Assembly (NCBI RefSeq): GCF_029167105.1
Contig: NZ_JARFML010000004.1
Coordinates: 1 to 64,000 of the forward strand
Source of the DNA: Bradyrhizobium yuanmingense
Lineage (GTDB): Bacteria > Pseudomonadota > Alphaproteobacteria > Rhizobiales > Xanthobacteraceae
DNA: 64,000 nt
Reading direction: 5' to 3'
Of this stretch, positions 37,870 to 46,966 are shown one piece after another. The position numbers were made by a program, and so were the translations under genes. The notes under the pieces are model-generated. The model was not told the DNA's origin and did not search any database. It saw only the letters and a program-made list of their open reading frames with translations. The number at the start of each line of letters is the position of its first letter. The stretch's first letter is position 1.

Positions 37870-40800
37870 TCAGAAGCGGTAGTTCACGCCGAACTTGATT
37901 GCATGCAGGTCGAGGTCGTTCTCCGCCTTGCGTCCGTTGGTGGTTTGGGAGGAGCCCGGCACTGTCCGGTTGGTATAGACCCGGCATGTGCCGTTCGGCA
38001 GAAACACAACACAGACCCTCATGGTCGATGGACCCATGGCGCCGGCGGTGGCACTCGGGAAAAGGAAATCCTGATTGCCGAAATGGTCATAGGAATACTC
38101 GCCCTTCAGCGTCCAATGATTGGTGAGCGCATACTCGAAGCCGGCGCCCAAGGTCCAACCGCGGCGTATCGCCGAGGCTTGTTCCATGAACCTCACCTGC
38201 GTGCCGGCCACCGCTCCGGTCTGTGCCAGATATTGCGTACGCGTTTCGGTCTCGTTCAGGAACGCGATGCCGCCTGCCGCATAGAGCAAGGTGCGATCGA
38301 AGGCGTAACCGAGCCGCGCACGCAGCGAAGCCGTCCAATCGAATCTGTAGTCGGTCTTGGCCTGAAGGAAGCTACCCGCAGCCAGCTGCGGCGACTCGGT
38401 TGCGATGGCCTCCTGCGTGGCCCTCAGCTTGGTCCAGGAGAACTCGCCCTCGGCGCCGATCACCAGGCGGTTGGCGAACTGATAGTTGAATCCGCCCTGG
38501 AATCCCCTCGTGAGATCGGAGACGTCGACGCTGGCCGACTCCGTCGCGGCGACGGCGTCAGGCGTTCCGTTGCCGGTCTTGGTCACTCCCCGGCTCTTGC
38601 CCAGGCCGTAGCCGAGATGCCCGCCAACATACAAGCCGGTCCAGTCGCTTCCCGGCGCGCCGAGCGAGGCATTGCCCAAATTGACTTGTGGGTGCTTGCG
38701 GACCAGCGGACTGGTGTCGTCCAGCGTCGTCGTGTAGCTGACACGGGCCGTACGGCCTGGAGACGGGACGCCGATCGAGGTGAGCGCGCCGAAATAGTAC
38801 TGATCGGTGATGTTCTCGATGCTGAAGTTCACGATCGAATTGGCATCGATCTTGTAGCTGCCGAAGAGGTCGTACACGCGGTAGGACGGCCAGGTGAACG
38901 TCGCCGAGCCGGAGGGTGGCCAGACGCTGCCCGAGCGCGCCGAGGAAAATTGCGTCCGCGCACCCAATGTCAGTCTCTGGTCGAATAGCCGGATGCCCGC
39001 CGTGACGCTTCCGGCGTATTCCGGCGGGACATAGTTCGCGGCGTAGTCGTTCTTGAGTGCACCCGTCGCGCTGGCGACCGCCGTAGAGAGCGGCGGTGCG
39101 CAGGTGGAGGCGGTCTCGCAATATTCGATCTTCGTGTATTTCGTGAAGTTGCCTTCGAGGAAGAGCGAGCCGGCGTCGTATCCGCCGGAGATCTCGAAGC
39201 CGCGGAAGTTTGCGCCGTGGATGTTGTACCATTGGTATTTGTGATCACCCGTGACGCCTTCGTCCCCCGTCTGGAAGCGGACGATGTAATCGTCGTAGTG
39301 ATTGTCGAAATAGGACAGCTTGACGCGAAGCTTGTCACCGGCGCGGACGACGTCATTGCGCAGGATGTTCACGCCGCCTTCGTAGTTCTTGGAGATCTCG
39401 GGCCGCAGGTTCGGGTTGTTCCAGAGCAGCCCCTGATAGTGCCAATGGGATTCGCGAAGGCTCGGCGGACGGAAGCCTTCCTTGTACTGACCGTAGAACT
39501 GAATGCCTTCAACCGGCGAAATGGTGATGCCGGCATTGGGGCTTGCGCGTCCGCCGGAGCGATCCGGAAACTTGGTGAGATACCCCTCACCCACGGAGCT
39601 GTAGTGGTCGTAGCGCAGTCCAGCGGAAAGCGTCAGCCAGCTGATCGGCTTCAGGCTTCCGTTGCTGAACGTTCCGGTCATCAGCCGCACGCCGGAGGGG
39701 CCGTTGGTCTCCCAGCCTTCCGATCCGGTAATCGAGCTCGCGAACTGCTCCGCCGTCGCGTGCTCGCGCGTGAACTCCACGCCATTGTCCCAGGTGAGCT
39801 GGCCGAGCGGCGTGGCGAACACCGACGTGTTGCCGGTATCGCCGCCAAGGGTCGTCACGCCCGAGGGCCCCGGCAGCAGGCCATGACGCTCCGATGCCGA
39901 GTCGCTCAGCCAGAGATTGGCCCGGAAGTTGACATGGGGATTGTCCGACGGCTGAAACTTGTACTTGGCCGTGTAGGTATCGACATGCGTTTCCGAGAGC
40001 GGAAACTGGCCGTATTGCAGGATCCCCGAGTTCAGCGCGAACTGATAGCTGAGCTCATCGAGCTCGCCATAGCGCGAATTATACGAGAGGTAGCCGAGCT
40101 CGAGAGATTGGCCGTCGCCCCATTTCAGCTTTCCCTTGGCCAGGAACGAGTCGGTATTCTCCGACGTGTTGAAGACTTCCTGTCCGGGGCCGATGAGCGC
40201 ATTGGCGTTCGCCGCTGGCTTGAACGTGATGCCGGCAGGCACGTCCGTTCCGGCGAAATAGTTGCCCTGGACGTGCTTCGAATAGGCGACCACGAATTCG
40301 TAATTCTCCTTGATCGCCGCAACGGCCGCACTGCCCGACTGGGAGCCGCCGTTGAAGAACGATGGACGGCCCTCGCTGACTGGGTTGATCGTGGTGCTGG
40401 ACAGGAAGCTCGGCGCGCGTTCCGCCACCGCATTGGTGCCGACCGTGCCCTTGAGACGAACACCGTAGGACTGACCGTCCTTGACGATGTCGCCCGCATC
40501 GAGGGTGCGCAGATTGATCGTGCCGGCGATACCGCCGACCCCAACGCCGGTGCTCGGCCCCTTGGAGATGTCGATGCCGCCGATGAGGTCGGGATCGACA
40601 TAGGTCTCGTCGCGATTTCCGATATAGCCGCGGTAGGAGCTCGTGGTCTGTCGCGCGCCGTCGATCATGGTCGCGACGCGTCCCATGCCCTGAAGACCGC
40701 GGATGTTGGGATTGATCGAGGTGCCGACATGGCTGCCCGCCGAGATCACGCCGGGCGCGTTGACGAACACGTCGCCGGCGGACGTGGGCGGCACGCGGTC

Positions 40801-41304
40801 GATCTGTTCGCGGGAGACATGCGAGACGGAACCGGGCGTCTCATAGGGCGTATCGGGCGTGAAGCCGTCGGAGCGCTTGGCCGTGACGTCGATCGTGTCG
40901 AGGAGAAGCGAACCGTCGGAGGGAGGCGGCGCGCCGGCCTCCTTGTTTGCCGGATCGAAGATCGTGACGGCGTTGCTGCTGGTGAAGCGATAGGACAGGC
41001 CTGATCCCGTCAGAAGCTGCGCTATCGCCTGCTGCGGCGTGAACGCGCCATTGAGACCGCCGGTTTGACGGCCGCGCGCGATGACGCCGCTATAGACCAG
41101 TTGAAGCTGCGAGGCGTCGGCGAAGCGATTGAGCGCGGTGGCGAGAGGTCCGGCCGGAATTGCATAGGTTCGGACGGCGGCACTGCTCGGATTCTGCGCA
41201 GCCTGCGCAATGGCTGCCGACGACAGCATGCCCGTCGCAAACATCGCCGTCGTCGCCAGGAAAGCTACCTCGATCCGTTTCCTCGTACTCGTCCCCAACA
41301 CCAC
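37870..41304 (-). CDS. TonB-dependent receptor with STN domain, fused to a second Omp25-like barrel
   Basis: A 1144-residue outer-membrane protein. After a signal peptide (to about residue 35) comes an STN signalling domain (about 50-105, TALNRFADASQLQLVYSG). A TonB-box/plug region follows (about 140-260), then a 22-strand barrel that would normally end near RTARVSYTTTL around residue 865. Instead a linker leads to an extra domain of about 260 residues beginning SDWTGLYVGGHLGYG at residue 886 and ending FGVNYRF. That domain looks like the 8-strand Omp25/Omp31 porin-like family. Heme or hemophore uptake is inferred from the neighbouring heme oxygenase. The STN domain matches the fecR and fecI genes upstream. 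The start is GTG. Confidence 0.85.
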   Translation of the reverse strand: MVLGTSTRKRIEVAFLATTAMFATGMLSSAAIAQAAQNPSSAAVRTYAIPAGPLATALNRFADASQLQLVYSGVIARGRQTGGLNGAFTPQQAIAQLLTGSGLSYRFTSSNAVTIFDPANKEAGAPPPSDGSLLLDTIDVTAKRSDGFTPDTPYETPGSVSHVSREQIDRVPPTSAGDVFVNAPGVISAGSHVGTSINPNIRGLQGMGRVATMIDGARQTTSSYRGYIGNRDETYVDPDLIGGIDISKGPSTGVGVGGIAGTINLRTLDAGDIVKDGQSYGVRLKGTVGTNAVAERAPSFLSSTTINPVSEGRPSFFNGGSQSGSAAVAAIKENYEFVVAYSKHVQGNYFAGTDVPAGITFKPAANANALIGPGQEVFNTSENTDSFLAKGKLKWGDGQSLELGYLSYNSRYGELDELSYQFALNSGILQYGQFPLSETHVDTYTAKYKFQPSDNPHVNFRANLWLSDSASERHGLLPGPSGVTTLGGDTGNTSVFATPLGQLTWDNGVEFTREHATAEQFASSITGSEGWETNGPSGVRLMTGTFSNGSLKPISWLTLSAGLRYDHYSSVGEGYLTKFPDRSGGRASPNAGITISPVEGIQFYGQYKEGFRPPSLRESHWHYQGLLWNNPNLRPEISKNYEGGVNILRNDVVRAGDKLRVKLSYFDNHYDDYIVRFQTGDEGVTGDHKYQWYNIHGANFRGFEISGGYDAGSLFLEGNFTKYTKIEYCETASTCAPPLSTAVASATGALKNDYAANYVPPEYAGSVTAGIRLFDQRLTLGARTQFSSARSGSVWPPSGSATFTWPSYRVYDLFGSYKIDANSIVNFSIENITDQYYFGALTSIGVPSPGRTARVSYTTTLDDTSPLVRKHPQVNLGNASLGAPGSDWTGLYVGGHLGYGLGKSRGVTKTGNGTPDAVAATESASVDVSDLTRGFQGGFNYQFANRLVIGAEGEFSWTKLRATQEAIATESPQLAAGSFLQAKTDYRFDWTASLRARLGYAFDRTLLYAAGGIAFLNETETRTQYLAQTGAVAGTQVRFMEQASAIRRGWTLGAGFEYALTNHWTLKGEYSYDHFGNQDFLFPSATAGAMGPSTMRVCVVFLPNGTCRVYTNRTVPGSSQTTNGRKAENDLDLHAIKFGVNYRF

Positions 41305-41421
41305 GCCCCCGTCACTTCACAGTCGCAACTCGCACCGGCCGCGGGCCGGTGCAGTCGCCTTCCGAGAGTGAGACGCAGGAGCGCTGGAAAAGAGGAGGTC
41401 GACGAAGCGAGTTTTTCTTGA

Positions 41422-42399
41422 TCAGTGATGCAGCAAGATCAGAAGGCTGCTCAGCCGCGTCGAGTGCAGACCGAGAGTTTGCTCGATAACTTCCAGTGCT
41501 TGCAGAGGATTCCCGGTATCGAAGACACCACTGACCGGATGGCTGCTGATGGAGCCGTCGATGATTTGAATCCGTCCAGAATGGTAGCGATTGAGCTCGG
41601 CGATCACCTCACCGAGAGGACGATCGACGAAGATCAGTTTGCCGCGTCGCCAGGCGGTCGCCGCATCGGCATCGACGACCCGCACGGCGCCGAGCCCGCG
41701 GCGCGAATAATCGAGCGCCTCGCCCGGAGAAAGCTCGACCGCCGTCCGGCCAGCCGCCGGATAGGACACGCCCACATGGCTTTCCAGCACGGTGACCGTC
41801 GCGGCCTCGTCGTCCTTGCGGACGGCGAACACCGTGCCGCGCGCGACGGCCTCGCCGGACGCGGCAGCGACGACGAACGGCCGCGCGGCATCCCTGGCGA
41901 CGGTAAACACGGCCTCGCCGCGCAACAGGCGAATGCGCCGCCGCTCGCGCGAATAGTCGACGGCGATGGCGCTGGCAGTGTTCAAGGCGACGCTGCTGCC
42001 ATCATCCAGCATCACGGTCCGGGCCTCGCCGGTCGCCGTCATGGCATCTGCCTCGAGCCGCATGGGAAGGTCGAGCGCATAGCCGGCGGTGACGGCCACC
42101 ACGACCGCCGCCGCCGCGAGCGCCCAGCGGCGGGGCCGGGATGTGCGAGACGGATGCCGCCGAAGCGGGACCGCGCGGACATCACGCTGTCGCGGGAATC
42201 CCGTGCTTAGTTCGGGACGCGGGATGCGGCCGAGATCGTCCCAGGCGCCGGCGACTTCCTCGTAAGCCGCACGATTGGCCGGCTGCATCAGCCATGCCCG
42301 GAAGCGCGCCTGCTCGCCAGCATCCAGCACCCCGGCGTCTTGGCGCACATACCATTCCGCCGCCTCGTCCAGGGCCGTCGGCTTCTCCCCGTCATTCAT
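41422..42399 (-). CDS. FecR-family anti-sigma/sigma regulator
   Basis: A 325-residue single-pass membrane protein. The cytosolic DUF4880-type N-terminus is EAAEWYVRQDAGVLDAGEQARFRAWL, one membrane helix lies at about residues 88-106, and the periplasmic FecR domain follows (ARTVMLDDGSSVALNTASAI, GEAVFTVA, RPFVVAA, VRGT-like, LSPGEALDYSRRG). The C-terminal STN-like part ends with LQALEVIEQTLGL. It relays the receptor signal to the ECF sigma factor encoded just upstream. The start MNDGEKP at 42399 is the family-like choice. Confidence 0.9.
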   Translation of the reverse strand: MNDGEKPTALDEAAEWYVRQDAGVLDAGEQARFRAWLMQPANRAAYEEVAGAWDDLGRIPRPELSTGFPRQRDVRAVPLRRHPSRTSRPRRWALAAAAVVVAVTAGYALDLPMRLEADAMTATGEARTVMLDDGSSVALNTASAIAVDYSRERRRIRLLRGEAVFTVARDAARPFVVAAASGEAVARGTVFAVRKDDEAATVTVLESHVGVSYPAAGRTAVELSPGEALDYSRRGLGAVRVVDADAATAWRRGKLIFVDRPLGEVIAELNRYHSGRIQIIDGSISSHPVSGVFDTGNPLQALEVIEQTLGLHSTRLSSLLILLHH

Positions 42400-42513
42400 G
42401 GATGATTCGTCGTTCCAGCATGAAAACAGCGCCGCAAGAGTGGCGATCGCCCGCCATCTCACTCTCTAAGACGGAGCCATTCTAAAACACAGGAGGTCAG
42501 CTGGGAGAAAAAA

Positions 42514-43023
42514 TCAATCGCCTTCGCTCAGACGCCTGGTACAGTGAACGAGCGCGTGCCGGAGGTGCTTTTCAACCATATTCCGACTGATTCCCATACG
42601 TTTGGCGATCTCGTCCGGCTCGAGGTCGTCGAAGCGTCGAAGGATGAAGCAATCGCGACACCGGGGCGGCAACTCGAAAACTGCCTTGGTCAGAAGCGCC
42701 AGCCGCTGCCTCGCCATGAGCTGCCGCTCGGTGTCGGCCGTCTCGTCAACCACATCGAGATGATCGGAAGGCTGAGCGGCCGCGCCAAGGCGGGTCTGCT
42801 CGCGGCGCTGCTGATCGATGACGAGATTGCCGACGAGCCGGTAGAGATACGCACGCGGATTGGCGATCTTGTCATTGCCCGAGCTGGCAAATCGCAACCA
42901 GGCTTCCTGCACGACATCTTCGGCAGCAACGGGGTTGCGGAGCTTGCGGGAGGCGTAGGACCGCAATTCTCCGTAATACGCTTCGATCAGCGTCGCGATA
43001 GGGGCAACCACTAGATCGGACAT
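42514..43023 (-). CDS. ECF sigma factor, FecI type
   Basis: A 169-residue sigma-70-family factor with region 2 (YYGELRSYASRKLRNPVAAEDVVQEAWLRF, then NPRAYLYRLVGNLVIDQQRR) and region 4 (LPPRCRDCFILRRFDDLEPDEIAKRMGISRNMVEKHLRHALVHC). This is the FecI/iron-starvation class. It heads the operon fecI-fecR-receptor-heme oxygenase-exbB-exbD-tonB and should direct transcription of the receptor genes when ligand binds outside. The ATG at 43023 gives the usual length; an upstream in-frame start adds 17 residues. Confidence 0.9.
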   Translation of the reverse strand: MSDLVVAPIATLIEAYYGELRSYASRKLRNPVAAEDVVQEAWLRFASSGNDKIANPRAYLYRLVGNLVIDQQRREQTRLGAAAQPSDHLDVVDETADTERQLMARQRLALLTKAVFELPPRCRDCFILRRFDDLEPDEIAKRMGISRNMVEKHLRHALVHCTRRLSEGD

Positions 43024-43775
43024 TTGAATCCGAAACACACAGCATCCACACACCGGCGCGGACAGCCATGTCATACGTTCAGGAGATTAGTGGCGCAACA
43101 TCGATATCTTAGAGCACCTCCAATTTCGTGAGCCGCTGCACCATATGCGGTCTCAACCGCGGGGGGACTGGCCTTGAGCTGAGTGGCACAGGCCAGGATG
43201 ATCGCGATGCGCCAACACTTCGTTCAAGGACACATCTCCGCATTCTCGCGGCGAATTTGCCCGAGCTTTGCTTCGTCACTCTCCCTCTGAAAGCCAAGAG
43301 GGCGCAGGGAAGGCCGGGTGCTGACCTCGCACCCGCGGTCCGCTGCGCGAAGATGTAGCGCAGCCATGGATCAAGGACGATCAATGATCTATCTGTCGCG
43401 TTGCTGCGCTGATCCGGCAGGAAATGGGCATTCGTCGCTCTGCCACATTCCCTCAATTACACTCGGAACTATCGAAAGCGCGATGCGCGCTGGGTCATTT
43501 ATTCCAGCGAGTTCAACCAACACCTTGAACGCCTGCTGCACGCGCACGATCGCTCGCTGTCCATACAGGGCCGCGTCGTGGCAGAACAATCGCAGGACGT
43601 GCTTGTCTTGATTGCGTATTTCGGCTCTAATCGCGATTGAAGCGCCTATTGCGCGCCATCCTGCACGCTCCAGGGCCGTAGCGTGCTCCCCAGGCAAAGG
43701 CTGCCACACCCTATGCTTGAAGGGCGGCAATGCTTTGAGTTTCAAGGTGTCGCTCCCCACCTAACGGAGCACCTC
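43024..43775. other. 752-base gap between the heme locus and the AAA+/VWA pair
   Basis: No recognised gene. It must hold the promoter of the divergent sigma factor gene on the left and of the AAA+ gene on the right. One minus-strand frame at 43389-43760 has a protein-like composition and is listed separately at low confidence. The other frames look like composition shadows. Confidence 0.45.
43389..43760 (-). CDS. doubtful hypothetical protein, 123 residues
   Basis: The frame (MGSDTLKLKALPPFKHR...) has balanced composition with helical stretches such as YGQRAIVRVQQAFKVLVELAG and ARIALSIVPSVIEGMW. No family is recognised and no good ribosome binding site was found. It lies directly upstream of, and divergent from, the AAA+ gene, with 15 bases between the starts, which is tight for two promoters. 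It may be non-coding. Confidence 0.2.
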   Translation of the reverse strand: MGSDTLKLKALPPFKHRVWQPLPGEHATALERAGWRAIGASIAIRAEIRNQDKHVLRLFCHDAALYGQRAIVRVQQAFKVLVELAGINDPARIALSIVPSVIEGMWQSDECPFPAGSAQQRDR

Positions 43776-44576
43776 ATGCCGCTCGATGCATATCGGATCA
43801 ACACCGAGCCCTATTACGAGCCTCAGGCCACCGAAGTCGATATTTTCACGGCCGCCTACCGTGAGCGCCTGCCGGTGATGCTGAAGGGACCGACCGGCTG
43901 CGGCAAGACCCGGTTCGTCGAACACATGGCGTGGCGGCTCGGCAAGCCGCTGATCACGGTCGCGGCCCATGAGGACATGACGGCTGCCGACCTCGCCGGC
44001 CGCTATCTGCTCGAACCATCGGGCACGGTCTGGCATGACGGCCCCCTCACGCAGGCCGTCCGTCACGGCGGCATCTGCTATCTCGACGAAATCGTCGAAG
44101 CGCGGCAGGACACAACCGTGGTGATCCACCCGCTGACCGACGCGCGGCGCATCCTGCCGCTGGAGAAGCACAACGAGATCGTGCCGGCGCATGCCGAATT
44201 CCAGCTCACGATCTCCTACAATCCCGGCTACCAGAGCGCTGTGAAGGACCTGAAGGAGTCGACCAAGCAGCGCTTCATCGCGATCGATTTCGGCTATCCC
44301 CCACCGTCCACCGAAAGCACGATCATCGCCCGTGAAAGCGGTGCGGACAGCGATTTGGCGACCCTTCTGGTCCGGATCGCCGAGCGCTCCCGCAATTTGC
44401 AGGGACACGGCCTCGACGAAGGCGCGTCGACCCGGATGCTGATCCACACGGGACGCATGGTCCGCGCCGGCCTGCCGCTGACCGCGGCCGTACGGGCCGG
44501 CATCGTGCTGCCGATCACGGATAATCCCGACATCCGCGCGGCGCTCACCGACGCCATCGCTGCATGCGTTCCGTGA
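43776..44576 (+). CDS. MoxR-type AAA+ ATPase (CbbQ/NorQ-like)
   Basis: A 266-residue AAA+ ATPase. Walker A is GPTGCGKT (residues 38-45), Walker B is CYLDEIVEAR, sensor-1 lies in ISYNPGY, and the CbbQ/NorQ C-terminal domain follows with GASTRMLIHTGRMVRAGL. Such ATPases act with a VWA partner to remodel or load metal into client enzymes (RuBisCO activation for CbbQ/CbbO, nitric oxide reductase assembly for NorQ/NorD). The ATG at 43776 has GGAG 6 bases upstream. It overlaps the VWA gene by 13 bases. No cbb or nor structural gene is in the window, so the client is unknown. Confidence 0.88.
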   Translation: MPLDAYRINTEPYYEPQATEVDIFTAAYRERLPVMLKGPTGCGKTRFVEHMAWRLGKPLITVAAHEDMTAADLAGRYLLEPSGTVWHDGPLTQAVRHGGICYLDEIVEARQDTTVVIHPLTDARRILPLEKHNEIVPAHAEFQLTISYNPGYQSAVKDLKESTKQRFIAIDFGYPPPSTESTIIARESGADSDLATLLVRIAERSRNLQGHGLDEGASTRMLIHTGRMVRAGLPLTAAVRAGIVLPITDNPDIRAALTDAIAACVP

Positions 44577-46888
44577 GCGCGAAGCCATCTGCGGCGCTGC
44601 AAGTGCAGTCCGAGCCGGAAGGCGTCGCGCGGCGGCTACATTTGATGATGCGTCAGCGCGACGCATTGCGGCCGCTTTTTCTGGCGACGTGGGACACGCT
44701 CTCGAAGCAATTCGATGCTGCCGAACTGGATGCCTGGGCCGGCGCAGTGCTCGAACTCGTCAACGTCAATGCTGGCCCTGCCTGCCTGATCGCCTATTGG
44801 GAGGCGAGCCGCAATGCCGTATCGACGCGCGAGATTGTACCTCTATTGTGCGCGGCGCAAATCGGCGCTGAAATCTGCCGCCATGCCGGTGCGCCCGCCG
44901 CAACCGCATCGTTGAACGCGCTGGCGATCGCGCGCCGTAGCTTTGGAGCTGCGGCGCTATCGCGATGGTGGCGCGCGATGGAGATGCTGGCGCGGCAGGC
45001 GCCAGAGTCCGTGCTACCGGCCGCCGGCCGCATGGGACAAATCCTCTTGCCCGGCACGATCGAGGCTTTCGAGGATTTCATCGCCGCCGGCCTGCGCTCA
45101 GCGGCCGGCGATCGCAACCGCCGTCTTGCCTTCTTCTCCCTGCAGGATGACCTGGCCCGCCGCATGATCGCGCGCGATCCTGGCGGCGTCGGCTTCCCCA
45201 ATGTCGAAGCCGAGGTGAAGGCCTTCACCACCGCGTTGTGGGGCGAGCTACCGTTGCTGCGCGGCATGGCTGGCGACAGCATGGACAAGCCGCAACGCCG
45301 CAGCACAATTTCCGGTCCGATCATCCGACTGCCGGAAACCTATCGCGGTGTGCAGGGCGATGCCGCCCGCAGGCTGTTTAGCGCCGCCACCGCACATGCG
45401 CAGGCACATCTGGTCCTCGGAGGGGCCCGGTTTCCGATCGGCACGCTGAAGCCGCTGCAGGTCGCCCTGGTCAACCTGATCGAGGATGCGCGTGTCGAGA
45501 CACTGGCAATGCGCGCCCTGCCCGGACTGCGCCGGCTATGGGCGCCCTACCATGTCGCCGCGCCCGGCGGCGTAGCGACCGCGACGGTGCTGCTAGCGCG
45601 GCTGGCGCGTGCGTTGTTCGATCCGGCCCATGTCGACGATGACGGGTTCGTGGCTAAAGGCCGCGCGCTGTTCGCAGCCGCGCTGCCGCGCATCGGGGAT
45701 TCCGCGATCAGCCGCGAGATCGGCACGTTGCTCGGCAACGACCTCGGCCAGATGCGGGTGCAGTTCAATGCCAGGACCTATGTGGTCGAACCGGTGTACC
45801 GCGACGATGGACTGGGACTGTGGGATTTCGGCGCAGACGCGCAGCCCCCGGACGACGTGCTGGACCTGTTCATCGATGCCCTGCGCGTGGACTCGCAGGA
45901 GCGTGCTGACGGCAGCAGCCAGCAGGCCGAACCCGGCAACGCCGAGGCCGCGATCGGCCGCGGTCGCCCCGTCGCGCCCGATGACCGCGGCACGGTCATC
46001 GCGCGCTATCCGGAATGGGACCGTGTCCATGGCATCGAACGACCCGACTGGACCGTCGTACGCGAGGTCGCGGCCAAAACCGCCGATCCGCATACGATCG
46101 ACGAGGCGCTCGACCGCGCGGGTGCGGTGCGCAACCGCGTCGCGCGCCTGATGCGGGGCCTCCGTATCGGCCGCACCGTGCGCCTGAAGCGGCAGCATGA
46201 CGGGCACGATCTCGATGTCGATGCGATGCTGGACGCCGGCATCGCCTTACGCAGCGGCCGGGAGCCTGACCCTCGCGTGTTCCGCTCATCGAAATCGGTG
46301 CATCGCGATCTCTCCGCGCTGTTCCTAATCGATACTTCGCACTCGACATCCGACCGGCTCCTATCGGGCTCAACCGTTCTCGATGTCGAACGCCTCGCCG
46401 TTGCGATCCTCTCCGAAGCGATGGATCAGTTGGGCGATCCCTTCGGCCTGCTCGCCTTCGCCTCCAACGGCCGCGAGGACGTCCGAATGACCATCATCAA
46501 GGGCTTCGATGAGGCTTACGACCGGCATTGCCGGGCCCGGCTGGCAGGGCTCAGCTCCGGCCTGTCGACCCGGCTCGGCACGGCACTGCGTCATGCCGGC
46601 AACGAGATGGCGACCGCCTCGACCAGCCGAAGGCTTCTGATCGTGCTTACCGACGGGGAGCCGTCCGACATCGACGCGTCCGATCCGCTCGATCTCGTCG
46701 AGGATGCCAGACGCGCAGCGGTCGATCTCCATAGTCGCGGCATCGACGCCTATGGCGTCGTGCTCGGCACGGCCGGCATCGCATCCGCCGCGCGCATCTT
46801 CGGACGCGGCAACACCATGCCGGTGCGCCGGGTCGAGGATCTGCCGACACGGCTGTCGGAGCTCTATTTCCGTCTGGCCCGGCGCTGA
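44564..46888 (+). CDS. VWA-domain protein (CbbO/NorD-like) partner of the AAA+ ATPase
   Basis: A 774-residue protein with a long N-terminal helical region and a C-terminal von Willebrand A domain from about residue 580. The metal-ion adhesion site is complete: FLIDTSHSTSD (DxSxS), a central threonine in LSTRLGTALRH, and VLTDGEPSDID. The start overlaps the AAA+ gene by 13 bases, so the pair is co-translated and should form one complex, the VWA protein acting as client adaptor. Length fits CbbO/NorD (600-800). It converges with the urease accessory gene ureD, leaving a 78-base gap. Confidence 0.88.
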   Translation: MRSVSAKPSAALQVQSEPEGVARRLHLMMRQRDALRPLFLATWDTLSKQFDAAELDAWAGAVLELVNVNAGPACLIAYWEASRNAVSTREIVPLLCAAQIGAEICRHAGAPAATASLNALAIARRSFGAAALSRWWRAMEMLARQAPESVLPAAGRMGQILLPGTIEAFEDFIAAGLRSAAGDRNRRLAFFSLQDDLARRMIARDPGGVGFPNVEAEVKAFTTALWGELPLLRGMAGDSMDKPQRRSTISGPIIRLPETYRGVQGDAARRLFSAATAHAQAHLVLGGARFPIGTLKPLQVALVNLIEDARVETLAMRALPGLRRLWAPYHVAAPGGVATATVLLARLARALFDPAHVDDDGFVAKGRALFAAALPRIGDSAISREIGTLLGNDLGQMRVQFNARTYVVEPVYRDDGLGLWDFGADAQPPDDVLDLFIDALRVDSQERADGSSQQAEPGNAEAAIGRGRPVAPDDRGTVIARYPEWDRVHGIERPDWTVVREVAAKTADPHTIDEALDRAGAVRNRVARLMRGLRIGRTVRLKRQHDGHDLDVDAMLDAGIALRSGREPDPRVFRSSKSVHRDLSALFLIDTSHSTSDRLLSGSTVLDVERLAVAILSEAMDQLGDPFGLLAFASNGREDVRMTIIKGFDEAYDRHCRARLAGLSSGLSTRLGTALRHAGNEMATASTSRRLLIVLTDGEPSDIDASDPLDLVEDARRAAVDLHSRGIDAYGVVLGTAGIASAARIFGRGNTMPVRRVEDLPTRLSELYFRLARR

Positions 46889-46966
46889 GCCCGAGATCGC
46901 TGAAATCGGAAAAGAAGCCGGCGTGCCGTCCTGCGCGCCTGCGCGGGAAACGACGGGGAGCAGGCA

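Noticed and set aside
39217..41004. 595-codon plus-strand open frame opposite the TonB receptor
   Set aside because: Antisense shadow; the receptor frame carries signal peptide, STN, plug and barrel features.
42475..42490. Irr/ICE-type element near TTCTAAA between the sigma and fecR genes
   Set aside because: Only one half of the expected TTTAGAA/TTCTAAA inverted repeat is present.
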